DNA from: a virus | Reading direction: 5' to 3' (one strand) | DNA length: 54,391 bases | Virus record (IMG/VR): IMGVR_UViG_3300009168_000014 | Coordinates: 1 to 54,391 of that record | Shown: positions 46,988 through 54,391 of the stretch, piece by piece | How the letters are laid out: every line of letters begins with the position of its first letter | How positions within the stretch are numbered: position 1 is the stretch's first letter | Program-made: the position numbers and the translations under genes | Notes under the pieces: generated by a model | What the model was told of the DNA's origin: nothing | What the model saw: the letters and a program-made list of their open reading frames with translations, nothing else | Databases searched by the model: none

Positions 46988-49348
46988 ATGTTAATAGTCG
47001 ATGCAATTAATAGGTATGGTTCTATCATGTTGCCATCCCTCTTAAATAGAGCCAACGGAAATATCTATTTTGTGGATTCCGGCAATACAGCCGGAGCCCT
47101 CAACGCCGATGATGGTGAGCATGGTCAAACGTGGGAAAAACCCTTTGCCACAATTGATTATGCCGTAGGTTTCTGTACGGCAAATAACGGGGATGTTATT
47201 CTGGTGGCCCCAGGTCATGCAGAATCAATGGGGCTGGCTGGAGCTGCTGCGGTTGTTTTGACGGTGGATGTGGCTGGTATAACCATCATAGGACTTGGCG
47301 AAGGTGCGGCTCGTCCCACCCTCACTAATGCTAGTAATGTTGAGGTAGTACTAGCGACGGTCTCCGCAGCGAATGTCACTATTAAGAATTTGCTGCTGTA
47401 TACGAATGTGGATGCTGTCGTCCAACAGATGACAGTGACCGGCAGTGATTGTACACTTGAGAATGTAGAATTCAGAGATGCCGCCTCGAATAAGGAAACC
47501 CTCAGTCAGTTGGTTGCTACTACGGTATCAAGACTGCACGTCAAGGATTGTTTCTTCAACGGCTCGGTTGCTGGAGACGCATGTCTAAGGCGTATTGGCC
47601 TGGCTGCCGTTACAGATGCACTCATTGAAGGATGTATCTTCAAAGGTGTTGCAAGTACATCAGAAATTGATTTGTCAGGAACTCTCAGTACAGGCGTTAA
47701 AGTCAAGGATTGTATATTCCAGAATACCGGTACGGCTCTGACGAAGAATGTTGTGGACACCATCACAGGCAGTACGTGGTCGGTCATTAACAGCTTCGAT
47801 GTGATTGGAAACTATACATTCTCCGGTGGAACAGGCGTGGCGGTAGCTTCAGACGATGCCGGAGCGATTGCGACTGCTGTTAGTGGTATTAATACTGACA
47901 CTTCTAAGATTGAAGATGCCGCACTGACTGGAACGCCCACTACAAGTTCTCTCTCGACGTTTATAGCAACTGGTGGCACTGCATTAGGTACTGCCCTCCC
48001 TGCAAGTACATCATTGTATGATGTTGTAAAAGCATTGTACAAGACAGCAGCGGGCACGGGAGTATACCCGACTGGCGTAACCGATGACAGCATTATAGCA
48101 ATGATGCTGAGCAAATCGGCCACGGCCTCGGCATCTAGTTATGATAACACGACAGACTCACAGGAAGCTATAGCTGATGCAGTTACTCTGACAGCTAAAA
48201 CGACGGAATTACTGAGTGCTGGAACAAATGATTTGAATGCTACATGTAAAGCATCTATTAATACAGAAGCCGATTCAGCACTGAGTGACATCAATGCAGA
48301 CCATCTGGCGAAGGTAGCTTGCGGCACGATTACAGACCCAATAGGAATGGCAGAAATAACTGACCACTCCATATTGGCCAATGTATTGACAGATGATGGT
48401 GACGCATCGGATTATGATAGGAGATACCACTCGATAGAATCACTGGCGAAAATCCTACAGATTCAGATGGGTTATCAAATGAGGTCGATTGCTGGTTCAG
48501 CTATGCCGATTGCCATATGGTATGTCGATGCAAATATTGCTGCGTCTGGTGATGGCAAGACTCCTGCAACAGCATTCAAGACTATGCAGGAAGCTATTAC
48601 TGCGTGTACGACTACGGCCGATGACTGGATTTTGGTCTACGACTACTCAGGTGGCGACACCGCAACCATTACTATAGATAAGCCGTTTGTGCATATCATA
48701 GGTAATGGCTGTAGAGGTATGGCTTATCCTCGTATTATGCCGACTGGTAACTTTGATGGCATCACTCTTACGGCGGCGGCCGATAGGGTAGAGATTGCCA
48801 ATATGGTTATTGGTGGCGGTACACAGGGCTATTCAGCTATCGCATTTGATTCCGCTGCTGGTGCTTATGGTGTTTACATCCATGATTGTGTCTTAGGCCG
48901 TGATGCCAATGCTCCTGCTCTCTACGGTATCTCTATACCGGCGGGTTCAGATGCTCCATATCTCGTTGTGGATAACAACAGATTCTATGGGTCTGATGGT
49001 GCTGGTATCGCAGCGGCTGGCAGTGCAATTCGTATAGCCGGTAACGCTACACACGGTGAGATTACCAACAACTTCATTCAGGATGTTGGTAGAACCGCAA
49101 CCCCAGCGATTTGGGTTGATGGTTCAGGTGTGAACCTCCGTATCGAAGGTAACAGGATTAAAACTGATACCGATACAGGAACTGGCAGTGCGATTACGCT
49201 AAGTGCTAATGTAGACGACAGCTGGATTGCAGGCAACTGGGCCAGTGATGGCAAAGATGCTCCTGCACAGAATCCGTTTGTCGATGGTGGCAGTACCAAT
49301 GGATGGGCTGAGAACTACTCAGGAATCGTAGCAGTATTACCTGCTTAA
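46988..49348 (+). CDS. Double right-handed beta-helix virion protein (786 aa)
   Basis: Two similar halves. Each starts with a pectate-lyase-like entry: IYFVDSGNTAGALNADDG ... WEKPFATIDYAV near residue 26, and WYVDANIAASGDGKTPATAF near residue 515, followed by repeated short strands (ITIIGLGEG, VTIKNLLLYTN, VKDCIFQNTG; VHIIGNGCRG, VEIANMVIGGG, LVVDNNRFYG). Such folds occur in tailspikes and in capsid decoration or fibre proteins. The middle (residues 295-500) is Ser/Ala/Thr-rich with helices. Placed directly after the capsid gene, a head-decorating or receptor-binding role is inferred. Confidence 0.78.
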   Translation: MLIVDAINRYGSIMLPSLLNRANGNIYFVDSGNTAGALNADDGEHGQTWEKPFATIDYAVGFCTANNGDVILVAPGHAESMGLAGAAAVVLTVDVAGITIIGLGEGAARPTLTNASNVEVVLATVSAANVTIKNLLLYTNVDAVVQQMTVTGSDCTLENVEFRDAASNKETLSQLVATTVSRLHVKDCFFNGSVAGDACLRRIGLAAVTDALIEGCIFKGVASTSEIDLSGTLSTGVKVKDCIFQNTGTALTKNVVDTITGSTWSVINSFDVIGNYTFSGGTGVAVASDDAGAIATAVSGINTDTSKIEDAALTGTPTTSSLSTFIATGGTALGTALPASTSLYDVVKALYKTAAGTGVYPTGVTDDSIIAMMLSKSATASASSYDNTTDSQEAIADAVTLTAKTTELLSAGTNDLNATCKASINTEADSALSDINADHLAKVACGTITDPIGMAEITDHSILANVLTDDGDASDYDRRYHSIESLAKILQIQMGYQMRSIAGSAMPIAIWYVDANIAASGDGKTPATAFKTMQEAITACTTTADDWILVYDYSGGDTATITIDKPFVHIIGNGCRGMAYPRIMPTGNFDGITLTAAADRVEIANMVIGGGTQGYSAIAFDSAAGAYGVYIHDCVLGRDANAPALYGISIPAGSDAPYLVVDNNRFYGSDGAGIAAAGSAIRIAGNATHGEITNNFIQDVGRTATPAIWVDGSGVNLRIEGNRIKTDTDTGTGSAITLSANVDDSWIAGNWASDGKDAPAQNPFVDGGSTNGWAENYSGIVAVLPA

Positions 49349-49384
49349 TAGTGTTGGTTAGTTACGGAAAGGAGTATGTAAAAA

Positions 49385-49774
49385 ATGCTCGGTGCAATAT
49401 GCAGATTTCGCAAGGACCAACACCGTATTATCCATCCGAAGTTCGAGAATTGGATTAAGAGGCATGTCCCTGATGAAAGACTCAGGGACAGCCTTTTTGT
49501 TTACTACCATCGGATACATAAGACCTTTGTTGTAGCCCAGTGGAAATCATATAAGCGGGGATTTGTAGATGTATTGAATTTGGATACAGAACCACGATTA
49601 TATCCCGAACAGGCTAAACAACTTTTAGATTCACTTCGTCATCCCGTCAGCGGCCACGAGATTGCAGAAAACCTACGGCTGTCTGAGTGGGACCAAACAA
49701 CGAATCAATCACAACTACGACAACACGTTGGAGAGTTACAGACATGGAAACCCAAAATACAAATAACAGTGTAG
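49385..49774 (+). CDS. Hypothetical head/connector-region protein (129 aa)
   Basis: A basic N-terminal half (MLGAICRFRKDQHRIIHPK) followed by VPDERLRDSLFVYYHRIHK and a helical C-terminus. No membrane segment. Position after the head genes suggests a head-completion or assembly factor, but the family is not recognised. The ATG follows AAAGGAG; the 3' end overlaps the next gene by 31 bp. A degenerate 11-mer with three extra bases (GGTGGTCGTCCCA) lies near its end at 49774. Confidence 0.65.
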   Translation: MLGAICRFRKDQHRIIHPKFENWIKRHVPDERLRDSLFVYYHRIHKTFVVAQWKSYKRGFVDVLNLDTEPRLYPEQAKQLLDSLRHPVSGHEIAENLRLSEWDQTTNQSQLRQHVGELQTWKPKIQITV

Positions 49775-50067
49775 GTGGTCGTCCCAACAATGGCGGAGAT
49801 TGGTTTCGCTGGATTACACTACTTATCACTATTATAACATTAAATACTACGGCGATTCTATATGTTGCCGGAATGGGTACGGCGATTACAGTCTGCGAAG
49901 AGAAAATAGCAGCTATGGAACTGGCAGGCAGTCACATAGCACGGGATACACAGATAGCTGTTGCAGAGTTATCGGCGGAGTTCGCCATAACTAGAAAGAC
50001 AGTAGATAAGATAAGTGATAAGCTTGATGCTCATATGGCGATTGAAAACAGGACATATAAGAATTAA
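49744..50067 (+). CDS. Single-span membrane protein (107 aa)
   Basis: The N-terminus is polar (METQNTNNSVGGRPNN), then a membrane segment (WITLLITIITLNTTAILYVA, about residues 22-41), then a helical, possibly coiled-coil tail. I chose the ATG at 49744, which leaves out a Thr-run; GGAG lies upstream with a 10-base spacer. The layout is like small phage lysis or tail-associated membrane proteins (hemolysin XhlA-like size). Confidence 0.6.
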   Translation: METQNTNNSVGGRPNNGGDWFRWITLLITIITLNTTAILYVAGMGTAITVCEEKIAAMELAGSHIARDTQIAVAELSAEFAITRKTVDKISDKLDAHMAIENRTYKN

Positions 50068-50079
50068 TCTGGAACCACA

Positions 50080-50550
50080 ATGGCATATATAAGTCCTACA
50101 TCAACTAATACTCCATCTGGATGGACAGACCCATCTTATGCCATCGATGGCGATGTCGAAATTTACGCCGTTGATGGTTCTGTTCCAAACGAGACTGGTG
50201 TATACGGCAATCCGTTAACTTTTAACTTGGGCGGAACTTATAATATAAACTCAATTCAGTATTGGGGTGAACAAAACAATGAATCCGCACAGGGCGACTT
50301 GTATATCAAAATTGATGTTTATAACACATCAAATTCTACATGGGAAAATGTGTATCAGGGCCAAAAACTGACAAATCCGTCCATACCTCAAACCGTAGAT
50401 TTCACAACTAAACCAAGTGATAAGTACCGTATTTCGCACGCTTTAGAGCTTGGCGACCCTTACGGTGATGGTGTTATAATGTGGGAAACTAAGTACCAAA
50501 AAGCCTCTTCAGCAGTGCCCGCAATATTAAGATTAAGGAATGATATATGA
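50080..50550 (+). CDS. Galactose-binding-like (F5/8 C-type) domain protein
   Basis: A 156-residue beta-sandwich-like protein: YAIDGDVEIYAVDGS near the start, then LTFNLGGTYNINSIQYWGEQ, LYIKIDVYNTSNSTWENVYQ and a C-terminal strand. This matches the discoidin-type order in which a strand with LGxxxxIxxIxYWG is followed by a WxxVY strand. Such domains bind sugars and occur in fibre modules. It overlaps the next gene by 4 bases (ATGA). Ribosome site is weak. Confidence 0.65.
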   Translation: MAYISPTSTNTPSGWTDPSYAIDGDVEIYAVDGSVPNETGVYGNPLTFNLGGTYNINSIQYWGEQNNESAQGDLYIKIDVYNTSNSTWENVYQGQKLTNPSIPQTVDFTTKPSDKYRISHALELGDPYGDGVIMWETKYQKASSAVPAILRLRNDI

Positions 50551-52700
50551 GTCAGGAATTAAAAGTATCAACTGCAAGCCAGAAGGTTTTAGGGATTGGG
50601 TTCTATAGTCCCTCAGATGGCGTCACTCCCGTGACCCCCCCTGCCGACCTAACCGGATACAATGCCTCGAATAAACGGGCTAAGTTCGTGAAGGCGGATG
50701 GGTCGATGGTTGACCTGGCAAGCTACACGTTGAGCACTCTATCAAACTTTGAAGGGCAGGCAACCCTGACACTGGCCAATAATACAACTGATACCAATAC
50801 TCTGGGAGATGCAAAAATAATTATTGAGGACCACGCAACGCATTGCCCGATAGTAATATCACTACAAGTTGTCAGTGCACAATACTGGGATGCTAAGTAT
50901 GGAACGGGTAATTTCTCGGCGGATGCAAAAGTAGTTTCTGATAAGACGGGATATGCTTTAGTATCTACAGGTCTTGATGCTGTTACAGCATTTGGTACAG
51001 GCTCGGCTATGAAGGCAGTTAAAGATAAAACAGATAATCTTCCTGCATCTCCAGCAGCAGTGGGTAGCGCTATGACGCTGGCTGATGCTTCAATTAAAGC
51101 GGCGACCTTTGATGGGACAGGGGCATTTCCACTGGCGGCGGTGGATAGCGGTACCACACAGATAGCAAGAAGAGGCAGCACTGAAATAAACATAACAACC
51201 CTCAATACGAACCTGACTACACTGCTAAGCGATACTGCAAATATCCTGGTGGATACTGGATTGATTAAAGGGTATACAGATGGGGCGGAGGCTGCAATAA
51301 CTACGGTTGAGGGGAAAATAGATACAATAGATACTAATGTGGATACAATTAAGACACATAGTACGGCGATAAACGGGAAGCTTCCGACAGCGGCATATTT
51401 AACTGGAACGACTGAGGCAGACGGGACTATTAGTGCACACGATTTGAATGATATTGGTATGGAGATTATGTCCCATAGCGGAATCTTCGGGCCTGGGAAT
51501 AACCAGATAGTCTTGACTATTCGCACAACTACAGGAACGACTATTCCGGAGTGCGAAGTGTGGGTAGGGGTTTCCAACGACCCATCAACTTCGATTGTAC
51601 AACCAGCTTTTACCAGCTCCAGAGGCACGGTTGCCTTTATGTTGGAACACTTAACAGGCACGGATTACTACTACGTATTCTGCCGGAAGACAGGATATGG
51701 CTTTAATATGACATCTCCGGCTAATAGGTTCCAACCAACGGCACTTGTGGAAGCTTTCACGTTTGATATTGGTGCCGTAGCGACTCTTGGTTCCACTAGT
51801 TATACCTCGGATAGTTTTATCACAAGAGCCCTGGCGAAGATTAGGGAACAGGTGGATGAGCCAGCGTTGAATGCAAAGTATAGTGATACAACATTGATTG
51901 CCCTGATGGAACAGAAGTATCCAGAGATTCTTGGGGAGATTAACAGGAATAGCCAGACACCAGTTGTGGCGAGGACGACTGTTACCTATGATGGGACAAC
52001 GGAAGACTATATGTTGCCAAGTACTATTGGAACTATTGTGGCTATATATACCCTTGAATCAACGGGGTACAAAACCTTCTATGAGAGTATGGGACAGTAT
52101 AATACCGCTGGCCGTGGAATCTGGCTGGAAGGTAACAATCTACATGTCCAGTCTGGTATACTAAATACCAATACGGTTATCACAATAGAATCCCTGCCTA
52201 GCGGGATAGCCAGACTCTGCAACGGCACTTGTACAATAGCCTCCGATGGACTGTCAGCCACACTACCGGTTAGTGCACTAGTGGGTACACGAGACTTGCA
52301 CGAGGAGGCCTATAATGGTAGTGTATTTAGGCTACTGCGAAGTACAGAATCAGCATACGACACTATTCAAGATAGACTGATAACTAGTTATGATGCCCTG
52401 ACGAGGGTAGCCACATTCGATAAAGCTTTGTCCCCTATCCCATTATCTGGGACCACCTACTTTGAGATTGCACCGCATATGATGTATTCGCTGGATATGG
52501 TAATTGCAACATATGTTGCAGCAAGAATCTCTGCAACCGAAGGTAATATGGAACGGTCAAATGCTCTGATGGCTTCTTATCGGCAGACCCTTAGACATCT
52601 GAGGTTATCGGCCTTTTACTCAAATCTGATGGAAGCCGCAAAACAGAAAGGCGATAGTTTCGACCAAAGACGCTATAGGCAGAGGAGTCGTTATACTTAA
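50547..52700 (+). CDS. Head-to-tail connector fused to fibre-like N-terminus (717 aa)
   Basis: The first 350 residues resemble tail or baseplate upper-protein style: KADGSMVDLASYTLS (an Ig-like strand set), a coiled-coil-like stretch with repeated NTNL, LSDTANIL and EGKIDTIDTNVDTIKTH, and a domain with IPECEVWVGVS. The C-terminal half (from about residue 425, SFITRALAKIREQVDEPAL) is helical and looks like a podovirus adaptor: LMEQKYPEILGEINR and MVIATYVAARISATEGN. Thus one protein could join head and fibres. It contains one 11-mer at 52447-52457, read as Ser-Gly-Thr-Thr. Confidence 0.6.
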   Translation: MSQELKVSTASQKVLGIGFYSPSDGVTPVTPPADLTGYNASNKRAKFVKADGSMVDLASYTLSTLSNFEGQATLTLANNTTDTNTLGDAKIIIEDHATHCPIVISLQVVSAQYWDAKYGTGNFSADAKVVSDKTGYALVSTGLDAVTAFGTGSAMKAVKDKTDNLPASPAAVGSAMTLADASIKAATFDGTGAFPLAAVDSGTTQIARRGSTEINITTLNTNLTTLLSDTANILVDTGLIKGYTDGAEAAITTVEGKIDTIDTNVDTIKTHSTAINGKLPTAAYLTGTTEADGTISAHDLNDIGMEIMSHSGIFGPGNNQIVLTIRTTTGTTIPECEVWVGVSNDPSTSIVQPAFTSSRGTVAFMLEHLTGTDYYYVFCRKTGYGFNMTSPANRFQPTALVEAFTFDIGAVATLGSTSYTSDSFITRALAKIREQVDEPALNAKYSDTTLIALMEQKYPEILGEINRNSQTPVVARTTVTYDGTTEDYMLPSTIGTIVAIYTLESTGYKTFYESMGQYNTAGRGIWLEGNNLHVQSGILNTNTVITIESLPSGIARLCNGTCTIASDGLSATLPVSALVGTRDLHEEAYNGSVFRLLRSTESAYDTIQDRLITSYDALTRVATFDKALSPIPLSGTTYFEIAPHMMYSLDMVIATYVAARISATEGNMERSNALMASYRQTLRHLRLSAFYSNLMEAAKQKGDSFDQRRYRQRSRYT
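52447..52457 (+). promoter_or_regulatory. Genome-wide 11-mer, site 17 (forward)
   Basis: Exact copy in the connector gene, after the longest gap (8 kb). Two degenerate copies (46905 and 49773) fall in that gap. Confidence 0.8.
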
Positions 52701-53758
52701 TGAGTACAACAATCTCCATAGATGGATTAGATGCCCCAGATGCCCCGTCCAGTCTTAGAGGACGGACACAGGTAGGTCTCGGCACAAAACTCGTTGGTGG
52801 TTTCCAGCCAAAGACCCCTTGGGGTTTCGGTTCACTCTCCACGGCGTTACTAGAACCTGCTTCCGCTGGAAATGCTATCTCCGCACAAGGTGCCGCTATC
52901 TCTCTTGGTGATATCTTTAATAATATCAGCTATAGAGCTGGGGATAATTACGCCGGTGATATTACCACTAATCTTGGAGATATTATCAATAACTATTTCC
53001 AGGGAATTATTGGTCCCGAAGGCCCCCAGGGTCCAGAAGGACCCGCTGGAGCTGATGGTCAAATAGGCCAAGATGGTCGGATTGGAGCTGATGGACCAGC
53101 TGGGGCTGATGGAGCAACAGGTCTTGCCCCAGCTCACGAGTGGTCGGGGACATCGCTGAGGTTTGCAAATCCTGATGGGTCATGGGGTTCTTTTGTTAAT
53201 CTACAGGGACCGGCTGGAAGTGGGAGTGGAACAGTTTTACAAGTGGGATATGTATCTGCAATTTCTGGAGGGTATCTTCAGATAAAGGCTTTGGAGTTTG
53301 ACACAGGGCAGACAACCGTGACGGGAGATACTGTACTTGCACGAATGACTCCTATGACTTGTTCTGTACTGAATACGAATGGGACTTCCGGAGAACCTAT
53401 CTTGAAGAATGATTTTGTATTTGTATGGCAGGATGGGGGAGGTGATTGGGTTTGTGTCCCAATTTCTGGTATGATGGGATGTCGCCGTAAAGCAAAGATT
53501 AATTCTCCTCTTTATCCTTCTGCGGTAGGTGAAACTTATGAGTGTAATGCCTATGATATATTTGGTAATGAAATTTCTGCGAGTGCGGATTTTGGAATTG
53601 GCCAACGACTCTTAGTGCGATTTAAGATGTTTGGGGGAAGTTCGCTTGCAACTATCGCTCCTCGCCATCAGGCAGGGGATATTATTGCTATTAGTTATAA
53701 CCCTACAACACGAGAATGGGAGTCGGACTACACTTATTTTGGGGTCGTGAATCACTAA
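52700..53758 (+). CDS. Collagen-like tail fibre protein (352 aa)
   Basis: Residues 100-145 carry Gly-x-y repeats (GIIGPEGPQGPEGPAGADG and further), a collagen-like triple-helix stalk typical of phage fibres. Before it lies an attachment domain with LGDIFNNI/LGDIINNY repeats; after it a beta-rich head domain that includes HEWSGTSLRFANPDGSWG, a common fibre linker, and a C-terminal part to residue 352. It most likely recognises the host surface. The start overlaps the previous stop (TAATG) and follows GAGGAG. Confidence 0.88.
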   Translation: MSTTISIDGLDAPDAPSSLRGRTQVGLGTKLVGGFQPKTPWGFGSLSTALLEPASAGNAISAQGAAISLGDIFNNISYRAGDNYAGDITTNLGDIINNYFQGIIGPEGPQGPEGPAGADGQIGQDGRIGADGPAGADGATGLAPAHEWSGTSLRFANPDGSWGSFVNLQGPAGSGSGTVLQVGYVSAISGGYLQIKALEFDTGQTTVTGDTVLARMTPMTCSVLNTNGTSGEPILKNDFVFVWQDGGGDWVCVPISGMMGCRRKAKINSPLYPSAVGETYECNAYDIFGNEISASADFGIGQRLLVRFKMFGGSSLATIAPRHQAGDIIAISYNPTTREWESDYTYFGVVNH

Positions 53759-54391
53759 TGATAGGAACATTAACACCACAACTCTTAATGGATACTGCCA
53801 CAGGAAATCTACTGTATGACGTGATAGGTAGTAGAATTCTTGCCCAGAATGCCTCTTGTATGTTTAGTATCGACTCAGAGGATGTTCCAGGGCCTCAATT
53901 CATTATTGGAGCACAAAAATCCTATTCGGCTTACTGGATAAAAGAGGCATATGGATATGATGAATATGATAATCCATCTATTACTACAGATGAGAATCTG
54001 ACTATTATTAGACAAAATGGTGGAGTTAATCTCAGTACTATCTATGGTCAAGACCGAGGCCATATTTCTTATCCGAGTGGGAGCTCTCTCTTCAATCTGA
54101 TTCAATATAGGGGAACTCATCCTACGACTGGAATTATCTATGAACTCAATGGGAATAATATACTCAAGCTTAATCCTACATTACTAACTGCGACAAGGAT
54201 TATAATCTCTTTTCCAGCGGGGTCCACACGCCTTAAGGTGCGGTGGTACTATGATTCTGCTCTTGCTAAGATGGTTGCTATTGTTCTAATGCATAAATCT
54301 ACTGGGTATCTCTGGATAGTAAAATATGATGAGGATGGCACATTCATAGCAGAAATTAATACTAATAAGACTGGCGGCTCTGTTGGTGATA
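53758..54391 (+). CDS. Tail protein, N-terminal part (gene continues at position 1)
   Basis: The ATG at 53758 overlaps the fibre gene stop (TAATG). The frame stays open to the window end, and through the 123-bp repeat continues in frame to the stop at 665, giving about 391 residues. The sequence is beta-rich (FIIGAQKSYSAYWIKEAYGY, SYPSGSSLFNLIQYRG). Its place between fibre and hub-like genes suggests a tail tip or fibre-associated protein. No enzyme motif is seen. Confidence 0.85.
   Translation, partial: MIGTLTPQLLMDTATGNLLYDVIGSRILAQNASCMFSIDSEDVPGPQFIIGAQKSYSAYWIKEAYGYDEYDNPSITTDENLTIIRQNGGVNLSTIYGQDRGHISYPSGSSLFNLIQYRGTHPTTGIIYELNGNNILKLNPTLLTATRIIISFPAGSTRLKVRWYYDSALAKMVAIVLMHKSTGYLWIVKYDEDGTFIAEINTNKTGGSVGD
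54269..54391. repeat. Right copy of 123-bp terminal direct repeat
   Basis: Identical to bases 1-123; see the left copy. Features within it belong to the tail gene that spans the junction. Confidence 0.95.

Noticed and set aside
53010-53130. DNA repeat array in the fibre gene
   Set aside because: It is explained by collagen-like Gly-x-y codons.

Overview
The window looks like the complete genome of a tailed, probably podovirus-type bacteriophage. The first 123 bases recur exactly as the last 123 bases, and one gene runs across that junction, so the assembly closes into a circle of about 54,268 bp. I see no integrase, excisionase or lysogeny repressor, so a lytic life style is the simplest reading. 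The host cannot be named. The promoters match the bacterial sigma-70 type and most genes have strong AGGAG-type ribosome binding sites, so it is a bacterium.

Layout. (1) Rightward virion module, about 37.4 kb through the junction to 10.6 kb: holin-like membrane protein, terminase, portal, GroES-like co-chaperonin, scaffold, major capsid protein, a double beta-helix protein, a connector, a collagen-like fibre, a tail protein split by the window ends, a hub-like protein and five large helical or Gly-rich proteins of the internal/ejection type. No tape-measure gene or tail tube/sheath genes were recognised. (2) Leftward replication and nucleotide module, 24.8 down to 10.5 kb: exported Ig-like protein, MazG, many small proteins, a uracil-DNA-glycosylase/family A DNA polymerase fusion, an ERCC4-type nuclease, an MT-A70 methyltransferase, a Cas4/RecB-like nuclease, a RecA-like ATPase, a probable ssDNA-binding protein, an AAA+ ATPase, a dATP/dGTP diphosphohydrolase-like protein, a deoxyribosyltransferase-like protein and a phosphoesterase. 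(3) Rightward accessory operon, 25.2 to 34.5 kb, bounded by a repeat-rich intergenic region and a terminator. (4) A sparse region, 34.5 to 37.5 kb, with strong promoters, repeats, hairpins and small genes.

The accessory operon is the most exciting part. It encodes a 69-residue ubiquitin-like beta-grasp protein, an E1/ThiF-type adenylating enzyme, a 702-residue protein with an intact JAMM deconjugase motif plus four Cx5C modules, and a 1206-residue protein of unknown family. Two tRNA-like elements that seem to lack an anticodon arm lie in the same transcript. It looks like a phage-borne ubiquitin-like conjugation system; its target is unknown.

A second undescribed signal covers the whole genome: the 11-mer CTGGGACCACC occurs 17 times exactly (about 0.03 expected for random sequence), in coding and non-coding DNA, at roughly 2 to 4 kb intervals, and the first eleven copies alternate in orientation without exception. 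This points to a DNA-level function such as protein binding, nicking, partition or packaging.
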